Source: Streptomyces collinus Tu 365
GTDB lineage: Bacteria > Actinomycetota > Actinomycetes > Streptomycetales > Streptomycetaceae
Direction: 5' to 3'
Length of the DNA stretch: 64,000 nt
Assembly: GCF_000444875.1 (NCBI RefSeq)
Contig: NC_021985.1
Location: 930,001-994,000, forward strand
Shown here: piece after piece, positions 1 through 13,131 of the stretch
Numbering within the stretch: the first letter of the stretch is position 1
Layout of the letters: every line of letters begins with the position of its first letter
Notes under the pieces: model-generated
Seen by the model: the letters and a program-made list of their open reading frames with translations, nothing else
Told to the model about the DNA's origin: nothing
Databases searched by the model: none
Position numbers and translations under genes: made by a program

Positions 1-451
1 GGGCCGCCCTGCGCCAGTCCCTGGGGTAGGCGGGGTCGAGACCGCTGTGCGAGTCCGTGCCGTTCACCCGGCGCAGGGCGGGCAGGTACTTGGCGAGCAC
101 GTTGCCCGGCTTGCGGTCGGTGTAGAGCTGGACGAGGTCGAGCATGTCGCCGGTGCCGGAGCAGAAGCCGATGATCCCGGCGGTGTAGCCGCGGCCGTCG
201 CCGATGTCCTCGATGTACTTGTACTGGGCCTTCCAGTCGAGCGAGGAGTTCTCGGCGCTCGACACCAGCTGCATGGCGATCTCCTTCTTCGCCGGGTCGT
301 CCAGGCCCGGTGCGGCCGACGGTGCCGCCGCCACGCGCGGGGCGCCGAGCAGGGCGCCGGAGGCGACGGCGCCGAACGCGGCGACGAAGGTCCGGCGGGA
401 GAGGCGGGCGGGGACTGCGGGGGCTGCCGTTTCACGGTCTGCGTGCACCAC
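1..451 (-). CDS. csn: GH46 chitosanase, N-terminal part (cut by window edge)
   Basis: Secreted endo-chitosanase that hydrolyses chitosan beta-1,4 links. The visible 150 residues give a twin-arginine signal (LSRRTFVAAFGAVASGALLGAP, then VAAAPSAAP), then the GH46 start: DDPAKKEIAMQLVSSAENSS, with the general-acid Glu in SSAENSS, and YIEDIGDGRGYTAG carrying the catalytic Asp. The following IIGFCSGTGDML and NVLAKYLPAL segments match Streptomyces CsnA-type enzymes closely. I chose the first of two tandem GTG codons (451), which has GGAG five bases upstream; 448 is the alternative. The gene runs off the left edge, so the C-terminal half is not seen. A perfect 7-1-7 palindrome lies about 65 bp upstream and probably controls it. 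Export through Tat is inferred from the SRRTFV motif. Confidence 0.93.
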   Translation of the reverse strand, partial: MVHADRETAAPAVPARLSRRTFVAAFGAVASGALLGAPRVAAAPSAAPGLDDPAKKEIAMQLVSSAENSSLDWKAQYKYIEDIGDGRGYTAGIIGFCSGTGDMLDLVQLYTDRKPGNVLAKYLPALRRVNGTDSHSGLDPAYPRDWRRAA

Positions 452-515
452 AGGGACTCCAAGAGCGGGTGGGGGGTGGGCAGTCGGTCCGTACCGCACG
501 TACCGGCGGCACTGA

Positions 516-530
516 TAGGAAAGTTTCCTA
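516..530. promoter_or_regulatory. Palindromic operator upstream of chitosanase
   Basis: TAGGAAAGTTTCCTA is a perfect inverted repeat (7-1-7) centred 72 bp upstream of the chitosanase start. Its core resembles the GAAA-TTTC type operator bound by the ROK-family repressor CsnR in front of Streptomyces chitosanase genes. Assignment to CsnR is inference from family knowledge; no regulator gene is present in the window. Confidence 0.7.
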
Positions 531-587
531 CCAAACACAGACCCAGTGAGGTACCCGTTCCGCGAGAAGTTCGTAGGATCGAACAGT

Positions 588-628
588 GCGGCCCCTGTCT
601 CGGCCTGGTGCGCCGCGGCAGGGGCCGC
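588..628 (-). terminator. Hairpin after the MHS transporter gene
   Basis: A perfect 10-bp stem (GCGGCCCCTG at 588-597, CAGGGGCCGC at 619-628) with a 21-nt loop, 39 bp beyond the transporter stop codon. It is probably a factor-independent type terminator of the U-less kind common in Streptomyces. Confidence 0.55.
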
Positions 629-666
629 ACCCCCGTCTCACCCCGCCCGTGGGGGCGCCGGGAGCG

Positions 667-2211
667 TCACTCGCCGGGCGTCCCCGCCCGCTCCCGCGCG
701 TACGCGTACAGCTCCTTCGACGTGGTGATCAGCTCCCGCCGCTCCTGGCTCGAACCGACCATCGGCTGGGAGCCGTTGAGCGGCACCTGGGCGCTCTCCG
801 GCAGGAACCGCACGGTCAGCAGGCCGATGGCGCCGGCCAGCATCAGGTAGTAGGCGGGCATCAGGTCGTCACCGGTGGCGTTGACCAGCGCGGCGGTGAC
901 GAGCGGAGTGGTGCCGCCGAACGCGGCCACGGCGATGTTGAAGCCGATGCCCATGGCCGCGTAGCGCACCGCCGTCGGGAACAGGGCCGGCAGGGTGGCC
1001 GCGCTCGGCGCGGCGAAGCAGGCCAGCAGGGTGGACAGCACCAGTACCCCGAGGATCGGCGGCCAGGTTCCGTCCGCCTTGATCAGCAGGAAGGAGGGGA
1101 CGGCCAGGACGATCATCGCTGCCGCGGCGACCGCGTAGACGGGCCGTCGGCCGACCCGGTCGCTGAGCCGGCCCAGGAAGGTGATCAGCACGACGATCCA
1201 CACCATGCCGGTCAGCACCAGGACGTCCGCCGAGCCGCTGGAGCGGTGCAGCGTCTCGGTCTGATAGGTCGGCAGATACCCGGTGACCATGTAGTTGGTG
1301 ACGTTGTAGAGCAGCACCAGGCCCATGCAGACCAGCAGCGCGGGCCAGTGGTTGCGGATGATGTCCTTGAACTCGCTGCCGGCCGACTCCTGTGCCAGCC
1401 CCTTCTCGTGCTCGTCCAGTTGCTGCTGGAAGGCGGGCGACTCCTCCAGCTTGAGCCGCATGTACAGGCCGATCACACCGAGCGGCCCGGCGATCAGGAA
1501 CGGGACGCGCCAGCCCCAGGAGAGCATCTGCCCGTCCGTCAGCAGCAGGTTCAGCGCGGTGACCAGCGCCGAACCGAGGGCGTAGCCGACGAACGTGCCG
1601 AAGTCGAGCCAGCTGGAGAGGAACCCGCGCCTGCGGTCCGGGGAGTACTCGGCCACGAAGGTGGTGGCGCCGCCGTACTCGCCGCCGGTGGAGAAGCCCT
1701 GGACCATGCGGGCCAGCAGGAGCAGGACGGGCGCGGCGATGCCGATCGTGGCGTAGCCCGGGATGATCCCGATCGCGAACGTCCCCACGGCCATCATGAT
1801 CATGGTGGTCGCGAGCACCTTCTGCCGGCCGATCCGGTCGCCGAGCGGGCCGAAGACCAGTCCGCCGAGCGGCCGTACGACGAAGGCGGCGGCGAACGTG
1901 GCGAAGGAGGAGATCACCTGGGCGGCCGGGGAGGCGCCGGGGAAGAACACCTTGCCGATGGTGGCGGCGAGATAGCTGTAGACGCCGAAGTCGAACCACT
2001 CCATGCAGTTGCCGAGCGCGGAGGCGCCCACCGCCCGCCTGAGCAGCGGAGGCTCCACGACCTGGACGTCCTCCCTGCGAAAGGCCCGCCGGTTGCGGCG
2101 CAGCCTGCGGCTCAGCTCCTCGCGGACCTGGCGCGGCAGTCCGGCCACGGCCTCGGGCACCCCCGGCCGCTCACCGTCGCGGGCTTCTCGTCCGGGCGTC
2201 GCCGTACCCAC
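667..2211 (-). CDS. MFS transporter, metabolite:H+ symporter (MHS/ProP-like)
   Basis: Twelve-helix proton-coupled symporter of the MHS branch of the major facilitator superfamily, which takes up osmolytes such as proline or betaine, or organic acids. The family signature is clear: GNCMEWFDFGVYSYLA at helix 1, the RPLGGLVFGPLGDRIGRQKVL loop 2-3 motif, and QGFSTGGEYGG in helix 4. The open frame extends to 2412, but GTG at 2211 has AGAGGAG six bases upstream, so I start there (514 aa); ATG at 2235 is a weaker alternative. The N-terminal ~50 residues are hydrophilic and Arg-rich, and cytoplasmic. The substrate cannot be read from sequence. Confidence 0.9.
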   Translation of the reverse strand: MGTATPGREARDGERPGVPEAVAGLPRQVREELSRRLRRNRRAFRREDVQVVEPPLLRRAVGASALGNCMEWFDFGVYSYLAATIGKVFFPGASPAAQVISSFATFAAAFVVRPLGGLVFGPLGDRIGRQKVLATTMIMMAVGTFAIGIIPGYATIGIAAPVLLLLARMVQGFSTGGEYGGATTFVAEYSPDRRRGFLSSWLDFGTFVGYALGSALVTALNLLLTDGQMLSWGWRVPFLIAGPLGVIGLYMRLKLEESPAFQQQLDEHEKGLAQESAGSEFKDIIRNHWPALLVCMGLVLLYNVTNYMVTGYLPTYQTETLHRSSGSADVLVLTGMVWIVVLITFLGRLSDRVGRRPVYAVAAAAMIVLAVPSFLLIKADGTWPPILGVLVLSTLLACFAAPSAATLPALFPTAVRYAAMGIGFNIAVAAFGGTTPLVTAALVNATGDDLMPAYYLMLAGAIGLLTVRFLPESAQVPLNGSQPMVGSSQERRELITTSKELYAYARERAGTPGE

Positions 2212-2506
2212 GGGCTCTCCTCTCGTCGAGGCCATCGCCGCGCGATCCCCGCGCGGCCGCCCCGTCACCGCCCGCCCGACGGGCGCTGCGCGGCGTGCAC
2301 CCTGCGCCTGCCCGGATTCACACTCGTCACACCAGCAACGCCTCGCACGGGCCCACCGAGTGCCCCGGCCGCCCGATTCAGAAACCGCGCCGATCAATGC
2401 CATGAGGACCATCGGTTGGACTTACGAATCACGCGGGCGCAGGGTGGACGGGGCCCCTCACCCCCGGCGGGCCTCCTCCCTGCAGCACCACCCCGGAGAC
2501 GACCCG

Positions 2507-3550
2507 ATGAACCACGTCGCGGACCCCGCTCGCTACGACGGCGCCATGCGCTACCGGCGCACCGGCCGCTCGGGACTTGACCTCCCGCTCCTGTCCCTGG
2601 GCTACTGGCACAACTTCGGCGACGACCGCCCCTTCGAGACCCAGCGCGAGATCGCCCTGCGCGCCTTCGACCTCGGGATCACCCACCACGACCTGGCCAA
2701 CAACTACGGGCCGCCCTACGGCTCCGCCGAAATCAACTTCGGCCGGCTGCTCAAGCAGGACCTCGCTCCCTACCGGGACGAGCTGGTGATCTCCACCAAG
2801 GCCGGCTGGGACATGTGGCCCGGGCCCTACGGCCAGGGCGGCGGCTCGCGCAAGTACGTCCTGGCCTCGCTGGACCAGTCGCTGAGCCGCATGGGCCTCG
2901 ACTACGTGGACATCTTCTACTCCCACCGGCTGGACGCGAGCACGCCCCTGGAGGAGACGATGGGCGCGCTCGACACCGCCGTCCGCCAGGGCAAGGCCCT
3001 CTACGTCGGGATCTCGTCGTACGACGCGGAGCGCAGCCGGCAGGCGGCCGCGATCCTGCGGGACCTGGGCACCCCGCTGCTCATCCACCAGCCGTCGTAC
3101 AGCATGCTCAACCGCTGGGTCGAGACCGACGGCCTGCTGGACGCGGCCCAGGAGGAGGGCTTCGGCGTCATCGGGTTCACCGCGCTCGCGCAGGGCCTGC
3201 TGACCGGCCGCTACCTGGAGGGGCTGCCCCAGGACTCACGGGCCGCGCAGGGCAAGTCGTTCGACCCGGCCTGGCTGACCGAGGACATGCGGCGGCGGCT
3301 GCGCGCACTGAACGACGTCGCCGCCCGGCGCGGGCAGACGCTGGCCCAGATGGCACTGGCCTGGGCGCTGCGGGACGAGCGGGTCACCTCGCTGGTCATC
3401 GGCGCCTCCCGCACGGAGCAGCTGGAGCAGAACGTGGCCGCGCTGGAGAACCTCGACTTCAGCGCCGAGGAACTGGCCGAGATCGACAAGTACGCCACCG
3501 ACGGCGGCGTGGACCTGTGGCGGGACGCGCGCCTGGGCAACCTCGGCTGA
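2507..3550 (+). CDS. Aldo/keto reductase (YghZ/L-glyceraldehyde-3-phosphate reductase type)
   Basis: NADPH-dependent TIM-barrel reductase of 347 aa, close in length and motifs to E. coli YghZ/Gpr. It shows MRYRRTGRSGLDLPLLSLG at the first strand, DLANNYGPPYGSAEINFG (catalytic Asp and Tyr), KAGWDMWPGPYG (catalytic Lys), and YSHRLD with the catalytic His. The C-terminal cofactor segment is VIGASRTEQLEQNVAAL. Start ATG 2507 is chosen for GGAG eight bases upstream; the open frame extends further 5' without similarity. It is divergent from the MHS transporter. A role in detoxifying small aldehydes such as methylglyoxal is inferred from the family. Confidence 0.92.
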   Translation: MNHVADPARYDGAMRYRRTGRSGLDLPLLSLGYWHNFGDDRPFETQREIALRAFDLGITHHDLANNYGPPYGSAEINFGRLLKQDLAPYRDELVISTKAGWDMWPGPYGQGGGSRKYVLASLDQSLSRMGLDYVDIFYSHRLDASTPLEETMGALDTAVRQGKALYVGISSYDAERSRQAAAILRDLGTPLLIHQPSYSMLNRWVETDGLLDAAQEEGFGVIGFTALAQGLLTGRYLEGLPQDSRAAQGKSFDPAWLTEDMRRRLRALNDVAARRGQTLAQMALAWALRDERVTSLVIGASRTEQLEQNVAALENLDFSAEELAEIDKYATDGGVDLWRDARLGNLG

Positions 3551-3652
3551 TCACTGGCACGGAGTGACATCGGCTATGGACATAAGGAAAAAGTCAGACA
3601 TAATGGAGTCATTCGGACCGCGACCCCGTGCCCTCAAGGAGCCGCTCACCGC

Positions 3653-3841
3653 ATGGCCCACGGAGCCCACGACAGCCCCTGTCTGCCACCTCACCCCGAT
3701 CTGACCCTCGCCCGCGACTGTGAGCACTGCCTGGGCTGGGGCACCGTCGTCACCCGCGACGGGGCACACGAGCTCTGCCGCACCTGTCAGCCCGACACCT
3801 GGGGCGACGACGGGTTCGGCACCGGCCCGGCGCGTCAGTGA
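3653..3841 (+). CDS. Small CxxC protein, DnaJ zinc-ribbon-like
   Basis: A 62-aa soluble protein with two CxxC knuckles, CEHCLGWG and CRTC, 18 residues apart. The first matches the CxxCxGxG pattern of the DnaJ cysteine-rich domain, so a single zinc ribbon is likely. AAGGAG lies 10 bases before the ATG. The gene ends 48 bp before the DedA gene on the same strand. Function unknown; it could chaperone, bind zinc or bind nucleic acid. Confidence 0.65.
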   Translation: MAHGAHDSPCLPPHPDLTLARDCEHCLGWGTVVTRDGAHELCRTCQPDTWGDDGFGTGPARQ

Positions 3842-3889
3842 CCACCCCGCGCGCCGGGTCGGCCGCGGCCGCGTCGTACGGTGGGGGTC

Positions 3890-4510
3890 ATGGCCCCTCC
3901 CCTGCCGGGCCCCCTGGCCCACCTGGCGCCACTGCTCGACCACTACGGCTACTGGGCCGTGGGCGCCGTCATCCTCGTGGAGGACTTCGGCGTGCCGGCG
4001 CCCGGCGAGACCATCCTGCTCGCCGCGGGTGTCTTCGCCGGGGCGGGCCGGCTGAACATCTACGCCGTGGCGGCCGTCGCCTTCGTCGCCGCCGTCCTCG
4101 GGGACAACATCGGCTACCTCATCGGCCGCACCGGCGGCCGCGCCTTCGTGCACCGCTGGGGGCGCTACGTCTTCCTGACCCCGAAGCGCTTCCAGGCGGC
4201 CGAGGAGTTCTTCGGCCGGCACGGCGGCAAGATCGTCACGGTGGCCCGGTTCATCGAGGGGCTGCGGCAGGCCAACGGCATCATCGCGGGCACGTCGGGC
4301 ATGCCCTGGCGCCGCTTCCTCGGGTTCAACGCCCTCGGCGCGGCCCTGTGGGTCGGCCTCTGGGCCACCCTGTCCTATCTCGTGGGCAGCCACATCACGG
4401 CCGTCTACGACGAGATCAGCCGCTACCAGGTCTACGTCCTCGTCGCGCTCGGCGTCCTGTTCGCGGCCTTCGTGACCCGCCACGTCGTCCGCCGCCGCCG
4501 CGAGCGCTGA
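3890..4510 (+). CDS. DedA family membrane protein
   Basis: Integral membrane protein of 206 aa in the DedA/SNARE-associated (VTT) family, which in other bacteria acts in lipid flipping and envelope homeostasis. Seen: the family segment EDFGVPAPGETILLAAGVFAG, the helix-breaking GDNIGYLIGRTGGRA, and ARFIEGLRQANGIIAGTSGMPWRRFLGFN with the conserved Arg and Gly-rich re-entrant turn. Four to five hydrophobic segments follow and the tail is basic (RHVVRRRRER). ATG 3890 is preceded by TACGGTGGGGGTC, which could be a -10 of a leaderless transcript; GTG 3881 in frame is the alternative start. Confidence 0.88.
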   Translation: MAPPLPGPLAHLAPLLDHYGYWAVGAVILVEDFGVPAPGETILLAAGVFAGAGRLNIYAVAAVAFVAAVLGDNIGYLIGRTGGRAFVHRWGRYVFLTPKRFQAAEEFFGRHGGKIVTVARFIEGLRQANGIIAGTSGMPWRRFLGFNALGAALWVGLWATLSYLVGSHITAVYDEISRYQVYVLVALGVLFAAFVTRHVVRRRRER

Positions 4511-4800
4511 CGGCCGAGACCAGGGCCGTGCCGGCGGCGACGCCGAAGACGATGGTCGGCCCGTGGTGGAACGGACCGGACACGAGCCGGGCGAGCCGGG
4601 TCCGGCGGCGGCCGGCCGGGCCGGCACAGAGACCCCGGACAGGGTCAGGTCACCCACCGCGTGGGCCTGGCGCAGCCTGCGCACTCCGGTCCAGGGCGAG
4701 CGTTCGACCAAGCGTAAGTAAGTCGAGGCTGTTTGGACCGGCGCTGAGCGGCAAGCCGAATGTGGACCGCACACCGACCGACGTGGGGATGTGAGACCCG

Positions 4801-4974
4801 ATGGCTGGAAGCAAGAAGGCCAAGGCCAAGACGGAGCAGGCCCGGGGCAAGGTCAAGGAGGCCACCGGACGCGCCGTCGGCAACGAGCGCCTGGAGGCCG
4901 AGGGCCGCATGGAAGCCGCCCGTGGAGACGCCCGCCAGGCCAAGGAGAAGGCCAAGGACGTCTTCAAGCACTGA
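4801..4974 (+). CDS. CsbD-like stress protein
   Basis: A 57-aa hydrophilic, Lys/Glu/Ala-rich protein starting MAGSKKAKAKTEQARGKVKE and ending QAKEKAKDVFKH, with the CsbD-family pattern of KxKE-G repeats around ATGRAVGNERLEAEGRMEAA. CsbD proteins accumulate under SigB-type general stress in Gram-positives; the biochemical role is unknown. It sits just ahead of an RsbW-like gene, which fits a stress-regulon context. The protein is predicted to be entirely helical and charged. Confidence 0.85.
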   Translation: MAGSKKAKAKTEQARGKVKEATGRAVGNERLEAEGRMEAARGDARQAKEKAKDVFKH

Positions 4975-5108
4975 TCTCCCAGGCACTGAATCGGCAACGG
5001 ACCGGGGCAGGCCCGGGGACTCCCTGGAACGGGCTCCCGGGTCTGCCCCGCCGTGGCACGAGCCGTGTCACGAGGGGCCCCGGCCCCGGAGGAAAAGGGC
5101 AGCGAAGC

Positions 5109-5549
5109 ATGGACATCCCCGTGAGCACCCGCGCGACGACGCGGACCCGCCCCGAGTCCCTGCGGCACAGCCGCACCTGGGACGCCGGGGTGCCCTGCAT
5201 CGCCGAGGCGAGAGACGCCGTCGACGCCCTGTTGTCACGCGCGCACCTCGCGCCGGAGCGGCGCGCCGTCCAGGATGCCCAGCTCGTCGTCAGCGAACTC
5301 GTCACCAACGCCGTCAAGCACGCCCCCGGCCCCTGCGCGCTGGGGCTCGAGCTGTCCGCCGACCTCGACGAGCTGCGTATCACCGTCACCGACACCTCGG
5401 TGGAGCCGCCCCGGGCGCGGCCCCACGATCCGGGCCGCGTCGGCGGCCACGGACTGAACCTGGTGAACCTGCTCAGCGACGGGCTCCAGGTCACTCCCCT
5501 GCCGCACGGCAAGCGTGTCGCGGCCACCGTCCCGCTCACCGGCGCCTGA
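5109..5549 (+). CDS. RsbW-like ATP-binding protein (anti-sigma/anti-anti-sigma kinase fold)
   Basis: A 146-aa GHKL ATPase of the HATPase_c_2 type, the fold of anti-sigma factors RsbW and SpoIIAB. The N box is visible as QLVVSELVTNAVKHAPGP (E and N for ATP/Mg), the G1 box as ITVTDTSVEPP, and the G2 region as GRVGGHGLNLVNLLSD. Streptomyces has many such genes, and most partner a STAS antagonist and a sigma factor not present here. AAGGG lies nine bases before ATG 5109 within a longer open frame. It converges on the SpoIIE phosphatase gene, whose product could dephosphorylate a STAS partner of this kinase (inference). Confidence 0.85.
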   Translation: MDIPVSTRATTRTRPESLRHSRTWDAGVPCIAEARDAVDALLSRAHLAPERRAVQDAQLVVSELVTNAVKHAPGPCALGLELSADLDELRITVTDTSVEPPRARPHDPGRVGGHGLNLVNLLSDGLQVTPLPHGKRVAATVPLTGA

Positions 5550-5572
5550 GCCCGCCGGACGCGGCCGCGACA

Positions 5573-5612
5573 CCGCCCGCGCCGGTCCGCCCGGTCCGCC
5601 CGGCGCGGGCGG
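5573..5612. terminator. Bidirectional hairpin between convergent stress genes
   Basis: Perfect 13-bp stem, CCGCCCGCGCCGG (5573-5585) with CCGGCGCGGGCGG (5600-5612), loop of 14 nt. It sits between the RsbW-like gene (plus) and the SpoIIE gene (minus). Confidence 0.6.
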
Positions 5613-5639
5613 CGGCAGTCCCCCGGGGCCACCGGCCCC

Positions 5640-8210
5640 TCAGGCGACGCGGATTCCCACGATGCACGTGTCGTCGTCGGTGTCCGACCGGCTGTAGGTG
5701 AGCAGCCGGTCCAGATGCTGGTCCAGGCTGACGGGCGCGGAGCTGGCCGTCACCAGCAGGTGCGACAGGGACTCCTCGACGGAACGGTCCCGGCGCTCGA
5801 TGAGGCCGTCCGTGTACATCAGCAGGGTGTCGCCGGCCGCGAGCTGCACCTCCGTCTCCTCGTACCCGGCCTCCGGCACCGCGCCCAGCAGCAGACCCTT
5901 GATCGGGGGCAGCGCGACCGCCTCCCCGTCGCGCACCAGGACCGGCGGGAGATGCCCCGCCCGCGCCCAGCGCAGGGTGCGCCGCTCACCGTCGTACAGA
6001 CCGCAGACGGCGGTCGCCGTGACCGCGCCGGTCAGATGGTGGGCGACGATGTTCAGCCAGGACAGCAGCTGCGCGGGCCCGGCGCCCGTCACGGCCAGGC
6101 CGCGCAGGGCGTTGCGCAGCACGACCATGCTGGTCGCCGCCTCGATGCCGTGCCCGGCGACGTCCCCCACGCACAGCAGCACGAGACCGGAGGGCAGCAC
6201 GACGGCGTCGTACCAGTCGCCGCCGACCAGTTGCTCGGTCTCGGCGGGCCGGTAGCGCACCGCGACCTTGAGTTCCGGCACCTGGAGCGGGGTCTGCGTG
6301 GGCGGCATGATGGCGTGCTGGAGCTGGAGTGCGAGGCGGTTGCGCTCGTCGGCCTGCTGCTCGGTGTGGGCGAGCTGGTCGCGGGTGGCGGCGAGCGCCA
6401 CCTCCGTCCAGTGCTGGGCGGAGATGTCCTGGTAGGCGCCGCGTACGCCGAAGAGCTGGCCGTCGGTGTCCAGGACCGGCTCGGCCACCACCCGCATGTG
6501 CCGGGTGACCCCGTCGGGCCGCAGCAGCCGGAACGCGGCGGACGCGGGGCGACGGTGGTGCAGCAGGGTGCGCAGGAAGCGGCCGATGGTGACGGCCTCG
6601 TCGGGGTGGGCGTGGGCGGCCAGGTCCTCCAGCGGGACCGGAGGGCTGGTGGGCGGACGGCCGTAGAGGTCGAACAGCTGCCCGTTCCAGGTGATCTCGC
6701 CGGTGAGCACGTTCTCCTCGAAGCCGCCGATGCGGCCGAGCCGCTGGGCGTGCTGGAGCAGGCTGGCCAGGCGCGCGGTCTCGTCCTCGATGCGCCAGAT
6801 GAGCAGGACGGCGGCGCCGTGCCGGCTGATGCTGATGTCGGCGACGGCGGCCAGCGGCACCTGGTCGACCAGCGCGGTCAGCCGCATCCGGTGGGCGCGG
6901 AACGGCTCGCCGGTGGCGTGCACCCGCTCCACCCGCTGGAACAGCTCGCTGGCCGCGGCGGCCATCGGGTAGGCCTCCAGCAGCAGCGCGCCGTTGATCA
7001 TGGCACGCGGCCGGCCCGCGGGGTCGAGGAAGTGCGTGTTGACGTGCTGGATGCGGAAGTCGACGAGCCGCCCGGTGTCGTCGAGGTGGGGCACCAGCAC
7101 GAGGGCGGGGTCGTGCAGTCCGTCCGCCAGGTCCATCAGCTCCGCCGCGTCGGGCAGCAGCCGGGGTTCCTGCCCGCCCCCGGGCGGCACCGCGTGCGAC
7201 TCCAGGGTGTGCCCGCACAGTTCGGCGAGCGCCTCGATCTGGCGGATCACCTGCGGTGGCTGGGGGCCTTCGGGCCGGGCCCAGGCGATCTCCAGGACGC
7301 CGTGGATCCGGCCGCCCGTCCCGGCGGGTACGGCGGCCCGCGCGCCGTCGGCGAGGTCCCGCCGTCCGAGGGTGGGCAGCCCGGAACCGGCGAGCGATCC
7401 CAGCCAGAGCCCGTCGGGCTCGGTCAGACCACGCCGGGCGACGGTGGCGACGTCCGGCGGGACGTAGCGCCAGCGGGCCGCCTCGGCGGGCGGGAAACCG
7501 GCGCTGCCCGCCAGGGTGAGGGAGCCGTCGGAGCCGGCGGCCCAGACGGCGACGGCCACCGCGCCGAGCGGCCGCAGCGCGTGCTGGAGCAGCGAGTCGG
7601 CCACCGCCTGGGTGTCGTCGGCGGCGAGCACCCCGCTCTCGGCGGCCCGCAGCCGTACGGCGGCCGAGTCCTCGGCCGGCGCCGTCGGGTCCGCGGTCGC
7701 GGCCAGGAAGGCCCCGGCGACCTCCGAGACCCGGTCCCGCGCCGCCTGGTTGATGACCTCGACGGCGAACTCCAGCGGGGACACCCGCGCCTGCTCGGTG
7801 AGTTCGGCGAGCTGCCGCGCGGCCTGCGCGGGACCGCAGCCGAGGCGCTCGACCAGGATGCCCTTGGCCAGTTCGATCAGGGCCCGGCCCTCGGCCTCGG
7901 CCTGCGCCGTGCGCACCTCCGTGCGCAGCCGTTCGACCGTCGCGGCCAGCCGGCCGGCCGGTGAACTGGCGGGCACCGGGGGCAGGTGCAGGTCGGCGAG
8001 GTCGGCCGGTTCGGCGAGGTCCGCCGGATCGAGGCCGGCCTCGAGCGCCCCGGACCCGCCGGGGACGGCCGGTGCGTCGGCCGGTCCGGGCGTGCCGGGG
8101 AGCGCGACCGCCTTCGGCGCGGCGGCCGCGTCGGGGGCCTCCGGTGCGTCGGTGCCGGCGGGACCCCGGGCGGGTGCCCCGGATCCGGCCGACGGGTCGT
8201 GGGCGTTCAC
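5640..8210 (-). CDS. ANTAR-GAF-PAS-PAS-SpoIIE serine phosphatase
   Basis: Multidomain PP2C-type phosphatase, 856 aa. Order: Ala/Pro-rich N-terminus (1-75), ANTAR-like helical segment (about 93-140, EGRALIELAKGILVERLGC), GAF-like region (about 190-370), two PAS domains (about 385-500 and 510-625; IGGFEENVLTGEITWNGQLFDLYG), then SpoIIE (about 630-856; GGDWYDAV, GDVAGHGIEAA, YTDGLIERR, DDDTCIVGI metal-binding Asp residues). It probably dephosphorylates a STAS anti-anti-sigma factor. I start at GTG 8210 because AGGAG lies 10 bases upstream. ATG 8300 would overlap the upstream kinase gene by 41 bp and is also possible. The kinase gene immediately upstream suggests one signalling pair. Confidence 0.9.
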   Translation of the reverse strand: MNAHDPSAGSGAPARGPAGTDAPEAPDAAAAPKAVALPGTPGPADAPAVPGGSGALEAGLDPADLAEPADLADLHLPPVPASSPAGRLAATVERLRTEVRTAQAEAEGRALIELAKGILVERLGCGPAQAARQLAELTEQARVSPLEFAVEVINQAARDRVSEVAGAFLAATADPTAPAEDSAAVRLRAAESGVLAADDTQAVADSLLQHALRPLGAVAVAVWAAGSDGSLTLAGSAGFPPAEAARWRYVPPDVATVARRGLTEPDGLWLGSLAGSGLPTLGRRDLADGARAAVPAGTGGRIHGVLEIAWARPEGPQPPQVIRQIEALAELCGHTLESHAVPPGGGQEPRLLPDAAELMDLADGLHDPALVLVPHLDDTGRLVDFRIQHVNTHFLDPAGRPRAMINGALLLEAYPMAAAASELFQRVERVHATGEPFRAHRMRLTALVDQVPLAAVADISISRHGAAVLLIWRIEDETARLASLLQHAQRLGRIGGFEENVLTGEITWNGQLFDLYGRPPTSPPVPLEDLAAHAHPDEAVTIGRFLRTLLHHRRPASAAFRLLRPDGVTRHMRVVAEPVLDTDGQLFGVRGAYQDISAQHWTEVALAATRDQLAHTEQQADERNRLALQLQHAIMPPTQTPLQVPELKVAVRYRPAETEQLVGGDWYDAVVLPSGLVLLCVGDVAGHGIEAATSMVVLRNALRGLAVTGAGPAQLLSWLNIVAHHLTGAVTATAVCGLYDGERRTLRWARAGHLPPVLVRDGEAVALPPIKGLLLGAVPEAGYEETEVQLAAGDTLLMYTDGLIERRDRSVEESLSHLLVTASSAPVSLDQHLDRLLTYSRSDTDDDTCIVGIRVA

Positions 8211-8259
8211 CGTGTGCGTGCTCCTAGGCCGGCGGGCGGTGGGGCGGTCGGGGGTGTTC

Positions 8260-12516
<4,257 letters not shown>

Positions 12517-13131
12517 GCGCACCCTCGTTCCGCTCCCCAGGAGCCCTCGTCGCCAAGGGCTCGGAACCACTACCGGGCACACGGCCCGACCCGGTTTCGG
12601 TGATTGCATTTCCGCAGTTCACGGAATTGCTCGATGAGAAATACGTGGCAGGCTAACCCACCTTCACGACTGTGGACAAAGCCGCGGGTCGCGCTCCCGG
12701 CGTGAGGAAACCGACGGGTGTGGAACCCGTGCGGCGGGGTAACCGGGGCAGTTTACGCGCTGCGCTGCCGTTGTCATGGGGCCATCATCGCGGGTCCTTC
12801 ACCGTCTCGTCGCCCCCGCTCCCCGGCCACCCCGCCGACGGGCCGTGCCGGCCGTTTCGGACGGGCGGCCCCGGGGCACCCGTGCCACGCTCGGAGGAGA
12901 GCACCGAGCGTGAGGGACTCGGGACCGGGCGGAAGGCGAGCACGCGGTGGAGGCGTCCGACGGAGATCCGTCGCCCCGGCCGGAGGGCCGTGGCGCTCGG
13001 TCGGCCCCTGCCCCTCCCCCCGTCGCGTCCAGGGGCGAGAGGTCGCCGCACAAAGCGTTCCCCGGTCGGGCGAGCGGGAGTCCTGAAGCCCGGACCGCGG
13101 AGGAACCGGTCGTGAGCGAGGTGGACAGGGC
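12517..13131. other. 615-bp intergenic region between kinase and formate dehydrogenase genes
   Basis: No coding frame here looks real. It must hold divergent promoters for the hybrid kinase (minus) and the dehydrogenase Fe-S gene (plus). Seen: GTGT (12718-12721), a 15-bp spacer and GGGTAA (12737-12742), which approximates the SigB-type GNNT-N14-16-GGGTAY promoter. A hairpin ACGGGT-GTGGA-ACCCGT at 12714-12730 overlaps the same site. Neither is proven, and no known riboswitch could be recognised. Confidence 0.4.

Noticed and set aside
12714..12742. Molybdenum cofactor or other riboswitch before the formate dehydrogenase operon
   Set aside because: Only one 6-bp hairpin could be seen; no conserved riboswitch core was recognised.
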